NCBI RefSeq assembly: GCF_025766255.1
Contig: NW_026516664.1
Location: forward strand, 434,001 to 498,000
Origin: Zychaea mexicana
Lineage: Eukaryota > Mucoromycota > Mucoromycetes > Mucorales > Lichtheimiaceae
DNA length: 64,000 nt
Reading direction: 5' to 3'
The notes below the pieces were generated by a model. It had not been told where the DNA came from. It saw nothing but the letters and a program-made list of their open reading frames with translations, and made no database searches. The position numbers and the translations under genes were made by a program. Shown here piece by piece: positions 1 through 12,721 of the stretch. Position 1 is the stretch's first letter; each line of letters begins with the position of its first letter.

Positions 1-2991
1 TTTAATCTTAAAATAAAAATATAAAATATAATGTAGTTTTTTTATAATCATATATTTTTGTTTATTTTTAATTATTTTTTTAAATTTTTAATGATAAAAA
101 AACAATGTCATATTATAAATAGTTATAATAATTAAATAATAATAAAGATAGATAAATAAGTTTTTATGGAATAAAAATTCTAGTGGAATGGTAATGAGCA
201 CCTTCCTAACATGAGGAACTTGTGTACGATATATTCTTGATTATGATATATAGAGGTATGAGTTGCTTAGGGTGTGTAAGATCATACAATGTTTCATATT
301 TAAAATAAAAGTTTCATTAAATATATATATATATAAATAATAATTATTAATTATTAATTAATTTTCTGGGTAAGCTAAAACTGATGGTATCATAGAAAAG
401 TGGGATTAGATCATATCAAGTCAATGTTTGGTGTATTATGCATATTGGCCGATATTGGTGATATGTACAAATTTGAATCATTTGAAAACATGTCGAAAGT
501 ACATGGTCATATAATTCGTGCTCATGGTAAAGATTCTGATGAAACAATGGCGACTACAAAAGAGAATGCCATAATAAACTAATCGATGCATATGTGGTCC
601 AAAATATAATTTAGGTAGAAAACTACAGCACTGGGTATTATATTCACTGAGAAAATTCACGTACTTATTTATGAAGCTATCAAGTGTAGATTGTCTGGTT
701 TTATTCAAAAAGAAAACAGATAAAATTCTTCCATTCATCTACTTCTTTATAGATTATATCATAAGTGCAACTTGACCTGTGTGTAATGTACTTGTCAAAG
801 ACCAAGAGCCAATTTTGTCACTTAGTCAATCTTGGAATTGATATGAAAGTTTATAACAACAAGTACCTCATCTTCCCCTTCTTTCGACATCTCCAGATTA
901 TGCATAATCTTTCTTCTGGTCTTCTGAGCCATTTCTCGTCATATTTCCCTACATCATTTGCAAAATCATATAGCGTCACCTCTCCAATTCTTTTTATATA
1001 ATTTTATTCTTAATATTCTCATATTGTCACATCATCCCCATCAATGTACACAGAAATTGGCGCCAAATAATATTCTTTCTGTTTGTCCATCCTATACTTG
1101 CAACTGAAAATGTTGCAGTTTTCAAAATTAGATGGATAAAATGGTATAAAGTGATTAGTTCTTTACATAAACAGAGCGGCTGTTTGTCTTTCTGTCGGTT
1201 AGCACTCCCTCTTCCTTGTATTGATCATTTACTCAAATCAATTCTTTTCCTCCTTTGAGTTTGTAAGCTTGCATTTTATTCTCTTTTGTCCATTTCCTGT
1301 TTATTCATTATGTTACGCTTCAAAACATAATAACAGCCTGCTTCTATATTTCGGCTTGGATAGAGAATAGGAAGCTGTTATCTTTAAGAACCTGGAAAAA
1401 ATTAAACTGCCCTCACCTTATCCCACTGCAAAAAATTACTATTATCCTTACGATGATACCTTATTGAAACCCTGATGATATCATATTGAGTTTTGGAGTA
1501 CCAATAAGAAGGAATATCTGAGTTATACATCAGGGTATCAAAATGTTGAGTTGTCGAAAATCAACGTTTTGATTTTTAAGATATCAACGTTTAAATTTTG
1601 AAGGTATCATAATGGTATCAACAACTATAGCTTCCAATAGAATCGCTAGTATTCAACAGGCGTTTCTGGTTATATCCAATTAGATTGCTGTTTTTAAGCT
1701 GATGACTCTGATAATATCCAATAGTAGTAAGCAAGGTATAAAAATATCTGATTGGGAAAGAGAGGTTTATTTGGTATATAATGATACTATAATACAGCAC
1801 TATACTATATACTACATACTATATGGATACTATATGATTCCATGCGATCTAGAATACACCACTTCTCATGTTCTACTTACCGCCATATTAATATTACAAC
1901 TTGAGATAAAAATATAATGGTTAGAATACTTGACAGCAGCAAGATTTAAATGGAGCTCGACAGATGACGGGCAATAGTGAAAAGCGATACTATAAGATAA
2001 TGACAATCAGTTATATGTAGTGGAAAAAGCGCAGAGCATAAATGAAATGCCATCTTACACTTTGTGGTCGTGATTGTTAACAAATCTTTATAATTATGTA
2101 CCGTTCATATGCCGAGCACATTAAACTCATTTAACGGTATCATTGGCGCTCTTGATGATATGCTTACTGTCGCCCATGCACATATCTGTATTTTCAAAAA
2201 GGCATCTGGATCATTGATGTTGAAATATCCATCACCAACGCTGGCTGCCAACTTGGTAAAGTGCTTTTGCTTGATAGAGAGCAAAAACGATTGGATATAT
2301 CTATAACAACCAAACATACAACAAATTAAACTGAACCGTCGTGTCGCCTAGTATACGTTTTCCAATTCCAATCAGCGATTTACTAAAAGCACGGTAGCTT
2401 ATTGCGAAGCGCTTCAAATATGCTTAGTTGCTAATGTACATACATGTCTGAACTAATAATAAAGAAGAAACTTAAATTCTAATCAATAAACCACACACAG
2501 ACTCCCCCGCATGGCTTTGCCCTCCAGCATACATAGATTTTGACTTGCGCTGTTGAATCTATTTATAATAACTATCTTTTTCTTCAATCGATAAGCTCAA
2601 AAGAGATTTAATATATGCTATCCAATATTCAAAATGTATCTCAGTGGATACCGATGTCGTCCCGTTATTACAAGTACAAAGCATCACCCGCTGTTCTAGT
2701 TTAATAGGTTTGCGATTCATCTAAAGCGGTCAAGTGTTTACAATCGACTATCGTATAGATATACTTTTTAGTACGAGCTCAATATACCAACACTAACAGC
2801 TGTATAGATGCTTTTTTGATATTGGGTCATTTATTATGCTCTATACCCTGTATCTATCCATTGACCTTCACAACAAGCGCTACCATTTTTTCCAGCCCAG
2901 CATTTTAAACTGTGTGCCGGTGGGAGCATCCTGCACCGCGCTCTCTTCCTTCTTTCACTCTGTCTTTCCTTACTTTAAACGTGGAGCAACC
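1..2991. other. AT-rich left flank, no intact gene
   Basis: I see no complete gene here. The first 400 bases are extremely AT-rich, with an (AT)n run near 318-334. Three short stretches read like coding fragments. On the plus strand 400-582 is open for 60 codons. On the minus strand 851-991 is open for 46 codons (contains KYDEKWLRRPEERLCIIWR). On the minus strand 2105-2317 is open for 70 codons. None has a recognisable domain, and they may be debris of a mobile element or of a lost gene. The remainder shows only short random ORFs. Confidence 0.5.
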
Positions 2992-5900
2992 ATGGTCGAT
3001 CAGGACCCTCCCAACGTGGAACCTGGTCATGGTTCCAAACAAAAGAGTCCTACTCCTGTGGTAATTACTGCTTGTTCCTGATTCATCTATTTTAACAATA
3101 AAGAAACAGTACTGAATCGTGGTTATACTTTTTCTCTCGTTATTTCCTTTCCCTTTTTTCATAGAAAACAGGTCCTGGGAGACGGTCAACAAAGAAACAA
3201 GAAAAGATCTTAGATCGGCCCAGAACATTGTTTGATACGGACGGAAATATCAGCTCACAGAATATTCTGGATCCTGAAGCCAGCCCTGCTCGATCGACGC
3301 GCAATGCCCGAAAGCAGTTGGCAACCGATGACTACGACGACAACAGCAATGGATTGTTACCTCCTATTAAACGACAAAAACTCTACGATCATCGACCTAT
3401 GCGTGGACGCGGGCGAGGACGACCGCCGAAACGAACAAAGCAGAAACTTTTGGAACAAAACCCAGCAACGCCTTTAGACCAAGTGCGTAACGGTGTGTTG
3501 AGTGACAAGGCTAAAGAACTACAGACTATTTACGAACAACATGCCAATAACCTCAGGGAGCTATATCATCTCGAGGTCAATCAAAACATGTTGGACTACA
3601 ACCCTAGTGCGTTTGCGCCTGGTAGTTTCCTTGACGAGCGTTTCAACAAGGTATAGCTACATAGTTTTTTTCCCTCTAACTCAATTGTGTGTATATGTAT
3701 ACTGAAGATCCATCATTAATAGTTTGCCCAACCGTATGACTTATGGGAAAGAGCGGCTGTATATTTGGGGAGGAATGATTTGGTCCATATGCTACAGGAT
3801 GTGTTTGCTGAAAGCAGTACAGCAGTGGCGTCATCCTCAGCGGCGAAAAAGGGCGTTCAAATTTATACCGGCAGCGAAGTTCGACGTTTCATTCGACAAT
3901 ACCCAACACTAAACGATTACTTATCGACTTTTGTGTCTATCGATGATAACGAGGATATTACGCCAGAAGAGGCTGATGCCGTTGTGGAAAAGGAGGCAGG
4001 TATACGCGAACGGATTAATGCACTCAACGCGCGAGGCGGGTTTTCGACCCGTCTACAAACAATCGCCAACCGACGACCTCAGTTCGAACGTAACAGAAAC
4101 GATAGCGTGCACGATGCAGTCGTTGCACAGGCAGTGACTACATCCAAACTCTTTGCAAGCAACTCAAAACATCGACGGAATGCGGCTCGGAAATGTGCTA
4201 AAGCGATCGAACGACATTGGGAACTTATTCGGACACATGACGAACGGTTGCAAAAGAATGAGGAGCGGAGGATGATGCGGCTGGCGAAACGTACTGCGCA
4301 ACATGTAATGAAAAAATGGAAGGTCGTGGAGCGCGTGTGCGAGGCTCGATACAAGGAAATCCTGAAAGAAGAGCAAGCACAAGAAGGTCGTCGGCACCTG
4401 CAAAAGATCCTTGAGCATTCTGAGCAAATGCTCGGTGTACGCATGGAAGAGCTCACGTCACGCAAAGCGGCAGCGGCATCAGCAGACGAATCGCCAACTC
4501 CCCCACCAGTAATATCTTCCTCGTCTTCAGTAATAACGTCTCGAACTAACGAGCCGGATGCGCCAACGCCAGACAAAGTTACGGCAGCAGCGGCACCCAC
4601 AACATCTGCATCAACTGTATCGGATGAAGAATTTTCGGCAGACGAAGCGGGAGAAGACGACGATCACGTGATTTTTGATGATGAAGGGGAGAGTGAGGAC
4701 GATGACGACGAGTTACGGGAGCTCGAAGCAGATCAGGATTTGGACGTCGAAGAGCTGATTAAAAAGTACAATTACCGGTTGGAAAGCGAAGATGAAGAAG
4801 AAGAGAAGGAGGAGAAGGAACAACAAGAAAATGTACGGGAAGAAGGGGAAAACGAATCCGACGTGGAAATGACGGAAAAAGAAACACCTGCAGCAGGTTC
4901 TGCATATGAAAAGGTGGAGAAAGACGATGTCAATGTTGTGGAGCTCGAAACTCTAGAGTCGGAAGTAGAGGAACAGGAACAACAACAGACACCGGAGGAT
5001 GTAATGGACGAAGATAAAGAGGCTGTAGAAGTGGAGCAGCAACAGCGGCATACACAGGAGGAGGAGGAGGGTGTCGACGACGATGACGATGATCAGACTG
5101 TCACGGTGTACGGCTCAGACATGACCGATGTTGAAGAAGAGGACGGAGAACGCCGGAAGAGAACCAAAAACTCGAACCAAAAAAATTCGCAAAACGTTGT
5201 GGCAACGGCATCGGATGCGACGACGAGCACTGCAGTTTCCCAGCAACCTACTGCGCAGCCAACCGGGACGACGTTATCCACAACAAAAGTGGACACTCAA
5301 ATCCCGTTTCTCCTACGTGGCACGCTGCGTGAATATCAGCATGTCGGTTTGGACTGGCTGGCGAGTTTGTATATCAACGGCCTCAATGGCATCTTGGCAG
5401 ACGAGATGGGTCTTGGCAAAACAATTCAGACGATCTCGCTGCTTGCATATCTGGCATGCGAAATGGGAATTTGGGGGCCTCATCTTATCGTGGTGCCAAC
5501 AAGCGTGATTTTGAACTGGGAGATGGAATTCAAGCGCTGGCTGCCGGGTTTCAAGATTCTTACGTACTATGGTACTCCGAAAGAGCGCAAGGAAAAGCGA
5601 TCTGGCTGGTCCAAGGAGAATGCGTTTCATGTATGCATCACGTCATATCAGCTGGTGATACAGGATCAGAATGTGTTTAGACGCAAGGCATGGCAGTATT
5701 TGGTTCTTGACGAGGCACACCACATCAAGAACTTTCGGTCGCAGCGTTGGCAAGTCCTGCTCAACTTCAACTCTGCCCGCCGACTGCTGTTGACAGGCAC
5801 GCCACTGCAGAACAATCTCATGGAACTATGGTCGCTGCTCTACTTTTTGATGCCTAACGGCGTTTCCGAGTCCATGCCCATTGGATTCGCAAGCCAAAAG

Positions 5901-8245
5901 GAGTTTCAAGAATGGTTCTCCCATCCGGTGGACCGCATGATAGAAGGACAGCAAGGGATGGACGCTGATTCACGGGCAGCGATCCAGAAACTACACATAG
6001 TGTTGCGGCCGTACCTTTTGCGACGACTCAAAGCTGATGTGGAGAAGCAGTTGCCTGAGAAGCACGAGCACGTGGTCTATTGTCGTCTATCTAAGAGACA
6101 ACGCTATCTGTACGATGACTTCATGAGTCGCGCAAAGACCAAGGAGACTTTGGCAAGCGGCAATTTCCTCAGTATCATCAATTGCCTTATGCAACTCCGC
6201 AAGGTGTGTAACCACCCGGATCTCTTTGAGGAGCGGCCGATCACTACAAGTTTCGCAATGGATGACCAAGTCCAGTGGTCAGGACAACTTCTTGAATCGC
6301 GTATCCGCAAGCGCTTCAGTGTATATCCACCAGATTTGAACAGCGTCAACCTGGTTATTTCTCGCAACGAAGACATGTCGATGGCTGTGGCAGAAGCATA
6401 TAATCGACTGGATGCAGCCAAGAGTTTCGTTCGCGCTATTGCCAAGCATCAAACCTATATTGACATTGCAGAAGCGCGTGGCATTACGTCGAGTCGCTAC
6501 CAAGATCTCAGAAGCTACGGTGGACGCTATGGCTACCACGATCTAAAGAAATACCAAAAATACCGGCAGTTGGAGCAGCATTGCGACGCAGTCGATCGTT
6601 GGGAATCCATCATGTCCATCAACAAGTTTCGGTGCGTGCGGAGACCCATTTTGGGCGCTAGTCTGATTGACATGTGTCTGACAGCCACACAAGGATACAA
6701 ACGAGTGTACTTCCCATCGGCAAGCCATGACGAGCGCAGCTATCTTGATCGAAGCGACATCATCCGTAGTCTCGTATTAGGCTACAAGGAACGGGTCGAC
6801 TGCAACCTGGACATTATTGAACGCTATGGATTTGTCACCCCAGGGGCTGTGATCCAGCACTCGACCACGGCTGTACCTGAGCTTGTGCCGTCGGATGCAC
6901 CCATGCAAGTGCAGGCCAGACTGCGACAAGCGCTGAATAACGACATATTCCATCCCATCCAGTCACGACTCTCTATAGCATTCCCTGATAAGCGGCTGCT
7001 GCAGTATGATTGTGGCAAGCTGCAAAAGCTAGACGCATTGCTAAGGCAGCTTGCAGCTGGTGGACATCGTGCGTTGATATTTACTCAGATGACGCGCGTA
7101 CTGGACGTTCTGGAGGTTTTTCTGAATATGCATGGTCACCGGTACCTGCGACTCGATGGCGCAACCAAGATCGAGCAGCGCCAGGTGCTGACGGAACAGT
7201 TCAATAGCGACAAACGTATCCTGGCTTTTATTCTTTCCACCCGCAGTGGTGGTCTTGGGATCAACCTAACAGGCGCAGACACAGTCATCTTTTATGACTC
7301 TGACTGGAATCCGTCGATGGTAACTATTGTAATTGTATTTATTAGACTTGGGCTTCTACACGCACCCCCACCCCCCTTGCTCTCGATCTTTCCATTTCCA
7401 CCTAATCCCCAGCCCTCCCTTTTTCATACTTCCGCACCCGATTGATTCTGATAACCTCACCTTGATTCCAGGATAAACAATGCCAAGACCGCACACATCG
7501 TATTGGACAGACACGCGATGTACACATATACCGTTTTGTCACAGAATATACCATTGAGGAAAACATCTTCAAAAAGGCCAACCAAAAAAGGTAAACTATT
7601 ATTCTATTCTTCTTTGTTTCCTTGGCTGCTGCTTTTGGTGAAGCATCATCCATCCATCTATCCGTCCAGGCGGTGTCGTTATTAACTGCTCGATGCATCA
7701 TCACTAGACTCTTGGACAATGTGGTGATCCAAGAGGGTGGCTTTACGGACGACTACTTTCAAAAGATGGACTGGTGGCGCGATTTGCCTGAGGTGACTGG
7801 AAAAGAGACCAATGCAGTAACGCCGACCATGGACATTGAACAAGCACTACTGCAAGCAGAAGAGGACGAAAACGACGCACGTGCAGCAATCACGGCGCGC
7901 AACGAGATGGATATGGATGAGCGAGAGTTCAATGAGACGCGTCAGTCGCGTAGCCCTTCAGACTCACCTAAGCCCTCGACATCGGCTGTTGTCACACCTG
8001 CAGCTGTCAGCGGGGCAGATGACGAGGAGGGTCTTGACGAGCCGATGGCTGTAGTGGAAGAAGAAGAAGAAGAAGCAGCAGCAGCAGCAGCAGCAGAGGA
8101 AGAAGAAGAGGGCAACGACGAAGAAGAAATGCAACTAGCAGTCGGACACGTCGACCAGTACATGCTACGCTTCTGGGAGAGAGAAATGTTTGGCCGTTTC
8201 CTTGGCTTTGGCGGCTTGCCCGATCAAGAAGAACTTGAAAGCTAA
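2992..8245 (+). CDS. SWR1: SWR1-type Snf2 family chromatin-remodelling ATPase
   Basis: Probable catalytic subunit of the SWR1 complex, which uses ATP to exchange H2A-H2B for H2A.Z-H2B in nucleosomes. The model has five exons: 2992-3060, 3165-3650, 3723-7319, 7472-7590 and 7708-8245. They join in frame to 1602 residues, close to yeast Swr1 (about 1500). An HSA domain, the actin/Arp-binding helix, lies near residues 330-410. A long acidic Asp/Glu-rich stretch follows at about 485-660. The Snf2 ATPase starts near 715 and shows the Walker motif DEMGLGKT (about 746), the DEAH box (about 848) and LLLTGTPLQNN (about 877). A long insertion at about 1025-1270 splits the two ATPase lobes, the hallmark of the SWR1/INO80 class. 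The C-lobe carries STRSGGLGINLTGADTV, and QDRTHRIGQTR is in exon 4. The HSA domain and N-terminal layout favour SWR1 over INO80. The tail holds a short Glu run and an Ala run. Confidence 0.93.
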
Positions 8246-9234
8246 AAAAAAAAGCACACAAAAAGATACAAGTCACCCTTATTCTAACTGTACACTGCCC
8301 CGATCACACATATAACAGCACACATACACATACACATCTTAACCTACATATTCTCGCACCTTACCACTAGCACTACCATCCCTCTCTTCCCCACACCACG
8401 CATACATACGCATATATTGCAACAGTTTTTTGTAAATATATACCTTTTTTTTCCTCAATTGAGAGGACGAGGATGTTCTTTGGATGGGATAGGGGAAGCA
8501 AGCATGCCAAATTTAAAGGGCGCGGGGGTTGGTTTGAGTGGGGAGAGCTGGAGTTATCAAAAGAGAGAAGGGACGATAGTGTCCACGTCATGCACTTGAA
8601 TGGTCTGTGTGCACGAATTTTTTACCAATTGTGGATGCACACCGGCTGTGCAGAATAATAGAGGGGAGCAGCAGTGTGCGAGTGGTCGAGAGTCAAAGAA
8701 CAGAAACGCAGCACTGTTTTTTCGCGCGATTATCATCACAAGACATCAGATTTTTGTCTATAATAGACCATTGTGAATAGAGTGCAATACTCTCGCCCCT
8801 CGCCCCTCGCGATCAGCTCCTTAATAACCTTGATCGACGCCTATAATGTACGCTTAATCACTGTGAGTGAGGGAGAGCGCCATACCCTCAGACATAAACT
8901 AGGTGTATCTGAAAAAAACGTTCTCGAAGTGTGTTACATCAGACGATCGACAACGGTTCGAGACAAAAAGTAGTGGAACAGCGTGGTGAGCAACCAAAAA
9001 CAATGTCCGATTGTCGTGAGCACAACACGAACAAAGAAAATTAGATAGGATCCAGTGACCCGCTTATTATCATTAGTAGTAGTATTATTACATACTATAA
9101 CTCTGATATTACCATTGCTGTATTCTCTGAATATTAAACGTCTGGTTCATCATTTTCTGAGCAATAAGCTTAATCCCTAGTGCATAAGGTTCCTTCTCTT
9201 GCTCTGCCCGCAGTAAATGCAGCATTTGGGGGAG

Positions 9235-9240
<6 letters not shown>

Positions 9241-9272
<32 letters not shown>
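9241..9272. repeat. (GA)n microsatellite
   Basis: About 16 uninterrupted GA units, preceded by a looser purine-rich stretch from about 9229. It is noncoding and lies between the SWR1 3' end and the bHLH gene. Confidence 0.9.
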
Positions 9273-9276
<4 letters not shown>

Positions 9277-9553
9277 TCACATGAGATCTACGGGTCGAGA
9301 AGCTCTTTCTCTCTCTGTCTGGCTGTCTGTCTGTCTAGTAGCGAGCTTAAAAAATGCCATAGTAGGTATAGTAGGTGGGTCAACAATCTCCGTTAAGAAA
9401 TCATCACATTTGCATGCAGCGTCATGTCAAAATAGAAACCAAGGGGGTGTGACGAATAGCAGACGAAAGGAAAGAAAGGGTGTGAGCTGAAAGAATCAGA
9501 GTGAGTGGGTGGGTGAGCGACTGTTTTTTTGAAGGGGGTTGAGATGCTGTCTG

Positions 9554-9584
9554 TGGTGGTGGTGGTGGTGGTGGTGGTGGTGGT
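9554..9584. repeat. (TGG)n microsatellite
   Basis: About ten perfect TGG units. No gene model uses this stretch, although it would read as a Pro run on the minus strand. Confidence 0.9.
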
Positions 9585-10030
9585 CGGAGAACAGTGTGCA
9601 AAAGGAGAAATACAATATAATTAAACGGCACCACCCACACACACACCCACAGTGAGCTGCCTATAACAACAAAAATCACAAAGTTGCTCCACTGTCTATC
9701 GAGATCAAGATCCCTCTGCCAAATCTTCGATCGCGAGTCAGCCCAGTGGTGCCAACTTTTGCACATGTGGGAAAACACGCACGTCCCGGTGAGCTGGGTG
9801 CTCACCTATTGCTCCCACCTATCTACTGCAAACAAACTAGGTCATCTGCACAGACATTTTCGGCCGTCGAATTCAGATTTGGTAACACCTTGGGGGTGGA
9901 GCAGGCACGTAGACAGGCAGACAGGCAGGCAGATAGCACAGCGATGACATGTATTTTTGTATAACATTATGTACTGTTTGTAAAGGGCAAGTACGCTTGA
10001 CGATCAAATAGGCCTTGGACCGGAAAACAG

Positions 10031-10038
10031 TATAAAAG
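10031..10038 (+). promoter_or_regulatory. TATA box of the bHLH gene
   Basis: TATAAAAG lies 149 bases before the chosen bHLH start codon and is followed by a C/T-rich tract of about 110 bases, a common fungal core-promoter arrangement. The transcription start is not visible from the sequence. Confidence 0.55.
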
Positions 10039-10179
10039 GGGCAAAGTGCTTTGCTTTTTTTCTCTCTCTTTTCTTCACTACTGTCTCTTCTTCTCTTCTT
10101 ATCGTTACTACTACTACTGCTTTTCTCTTCTTCTGTGCCTTCTCCCTGACCTTCACAGCAGCATCCTGTCACAGTAACA

Positions 10180-11487
10180 ATGCCGTCGGAAAAATTTAAA
10201 CGCTCGACTTCGTTTCGCCACGCCGCAAAGAGCTTCTTTGGTAACTTCAGCGCCGTGTCCCCGTATTCATTTGGTAAGAATGAGTGAGCGCACAGACTTG
10301 GGGGAGCGATGAGTGTTGTTGCGCGCGTCAACAGTACCACTAACTCCAACATCTACTGCCCTCCACTACACTACTCTATAGGACTGTCATTGTCTCCCAA
10401 TACATTCACTCTACTCGAAGACAAGTATGTCATTAGCTGCTCTTTCCATCTTTGTCTGTATGCTTCATACATAAAACTCATACACACCTTTTGTTTGTGT
10501 TTATAGCGACGCTGCCTCACAAGCTGACCGACGCTCGGCTCATAATGCTTTGGAACGTCAACGCCGAGAAAACCTGAACGTCAAGTTCCAGGAACTTGCT
10601 CATGCTTTGCCATCCTTGCAAACTGTCCGACGTCCAAGCAAGACCATGATTGTTGCAAAGTCGCTCGAGTTTGGTAATTAACCATTTAAGTTTCTTTGCA
10701 TAAACTTGCAGCCCCAAACCTCTTGGACCTTGTGTATGACTGGAATTCGAAGCTAAACAACAGAAACTACTGCTATCACTACACCACTATAGTTGCCAAC
10801 AGCCTTAGTCGCGAGTCCAACTACCAAAACGAAATCACTGATCTGCGCAAACAAAACGAACGACTTCGAAAGCAAGCCTCGACCCTTTCTTCCGGTCAGC
10901 CCAAACGACGCAGTCCATTGTCTACGCCACCTCAAACAAACGCATCGTCACCTTCGTCGTTGCCTTCGCCACCTATCACGCAAAAACCACTACAGCAGCA
11001 ACCAGTAACCACTACTGCTACGACTGCTGCTACGACGCAACACGTTCTAGCACCCCAATACGCACAAGAACAGGGAAAGAAGCCCACTCGGCAGCAACTA
11101 GAGAAGGATATACTTTTCTATCAAAATCAACAACAAAAACAGCAAGAGCATGAGCAACAACAACAACAGTATCAGGTAGAGGATCCACTTATCTCTGCTG
11201 CTGCCGACTACCAAAGCTGGATTGCAGCTACCACCATGCCCGAAAGAGATTACTGTCTCTACGACAGTGATCCCGCCTTGATGGCGCCATCATTTATGTA
11301 TCAGCGCGATCCGTTGTTGACAACGGTGCCGCCTCCTTATTACTACGAACAAGCTATGTCTATGAATCCAGCCATGATCTTTACCTCTACAGCACCAGCA
11401 CACGCACCGCCAGTAGCACCAGCATCCATGGAAGCCTATCATCACTCTATTGTGAGCGGCGGCCCTGCAGGCAATATCCTCGTCTGA
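10180..11487 (+). CDS. bHLH transcription factor
   Basis: Probable nuclear DNA-binding regulator. Four exons (10180-10273, 10382-10424, 10507-10673, 10793-11487) join in frame to 332 residues. The basic region reads HNALERQRREN, with the His, Glu and Arg that contact CACGTG-type E-boxes in class B bHLH proteins. Helix 1 (NVKFQELAHALPSL), the loop and helix 2 (KTMIVAKSLEFVANSLS) follow. The last intron falls inside helix 2, between Phe and Val. After helix 2 comes a charged coil (NEITDLRKQNERLRKQ), then a low-complexity Ser/Pro/Thr and Gln-rich tail of about 190 residues, probably an activation region. The short N-terminus (KSFFGNFSAVSPYSFG) has no recognisable domain. The target genes and the subfamily are unknown. 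Confidence 0.88.
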
Positions 11488-12219
11488 AAGTGAAGGCAGA
11501 AAACAAAACAAAAAGAACCCTCTTTTCTTCTTTATTATACCATACTTCAGTTGTAAATACTTCTTTTTCTTTAACTTTGCGCGCCACTTTACTCTTTCTT
11601 TCTGTCACGAGTAGCTAGTAAATCCGTGTACTTACCACTTTATAGTCACTTATAATTATGCCCCCTCCCCCACCTTTTGCCTTTTTGATCTCTTTCTCTC
11701 TCTCTAGCTACATCATTCGCTTATAATAATAACATATGCGTGCAACGCACGCTTATGATCACGTTTAACCTAGTTGCCGATCATTGACTTTTTTGATATG
11801 TCGATCGTTCCCAATTATTGACATCCCAGGTCTCTCTTTTTCTTCGTTTTCATCTCAGTTAAAGCGGAAACATCAACCCCAACCACCCCCAAGACTGGTT
11901 TCATCATAACACAGAGCTCAGGGACCGGGATGACAAGAAGTAACAAGCCCGCCTTTTGGGGGGAAGTATTCGAAAGACCTCTTGTCTGCCAAACACGACC
12001 CATGACTCCTCATTGATGATCCTTGCCTAGTCGGGAAACGATCGAAATTCGGATGGTATCTGTATCACAGACACACCAGATAGCCAGTGTACGTGCGTTT
12101 CCTTTCATTTGTGATTGTGTGTGTGTGTGTGTAATGAGAGAAGAAAAATGTGCTTTTTTATTGTTACATGACACGAGGACGGGATGTAATGACGTTTTGG
12201 TTGTTGACAAGCAAAATTT
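11488..12219. other. Convergent intergenic region
   Basis: This holds the 3' flanks of the bHLH gene (plus) and of ribosomal P2 (minus). It contains T/C-rich stretches near 11660-11710 and a (GT)8 run at about 12116-12132. I see no coding potential beyond short random ORFs. Confidence 0.5.
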
Positions 12220-12721
12220 TTAGTCAAAGAGACCGAAGCCCATATCCTCATCGGATTCTTCCTTTTCTTCTTCCTTGGCCTCTTCAGCAGCCTCCTCAGC
12301 GGCACCAGCACCACCGGCGGCGGCACCACCAGCAGCAGCAGCACCACCAGTGGGGACGGAAGCAAGCTTCTCCTTGCCTTCCTCAATGACCTAAATTGCA
12401 ACAATGAAAGGAAATAGGACAAGGCGTCAGTTTCTGCAAGGTGTCCACTCTTTCTTTCCGTTTCGTGTTGTTTCCGAGTTTGTTGGAGCTATAACAACAG
12501 GGAGGAAAATGTCCCAATCGCGCGAGAATGTCAAGGAAGAACTCAATTGTAGCGAAATTTACCTCCTGGACAGTCTTGCCCTCAAGAGCCTTGATCAAAG
12601 AGCTAACACGGTCGGCTTCGACCTCAACACCAACGGAACCGAGAACGGATTTGATGTCTTCAGCGGTAGGGGCAGCGTTGCCACCGGCGACGAGCAAAAG
12701 GTAAGCGGCCAAGTACTTCAT
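12220..12721 (-). CDS. RPP2: 60S acidic ribosomal protein P2
   Basis: Ribosomal stalk protein that helps recruit elongation factors to the 60S subunit. Two exons on the minus strand (12563-12721 and 12220-12390) give 109 residues, the usual P2 length. The N-terminus [14 protein letters not shown] is the P2 dimerisation helix and distinguishes it from P1. An Ala/Gly hinge follows, then an acidic tail ending [12 protein letters not shown], the conserved C-terminal motif bound by translation factors and ribosome-inactivating proteins. The intron interrupts after KTVQE, in phase 0. A TATATATT stretch near 12936-12945 lies upstream and could serve as the core promoter. The gene is convergent with the bHLH gene. 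Confidence 0.96.

Larger units (their letters stand above)
8246..10179. other. Intergenic region with simple repeats and bHLH promoter
   Basis: No gene is supported. The region holds the SWR1 3' flank, a (GA)n tract, a (TGG)n tract and, at its right end, the pyrimidine-rich promoter and leader of the bHLH gene. Short ORFs here are interrupted and show no recognisable protein. Near 8800 a short tandem of TCGCCCC is visible. Confidence 0.5.

Noticed and set aside
2836..3228. ORFs on both strands around the SWR1 start
   Set aside because: They are shadows of SWR1 exon 1 and intron 1. The exon junctions 3060/3165 keep the SWR1 frame open and explain the region.
9900..9935. Repeated ACAGGCAG units considered as a CRISPR-like or satellite array
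   Set aside because: Only about four short imperfect units without spacers; this is simple-sequence repeat, and CRISPR arrays are not expected in a fungal chromosome.
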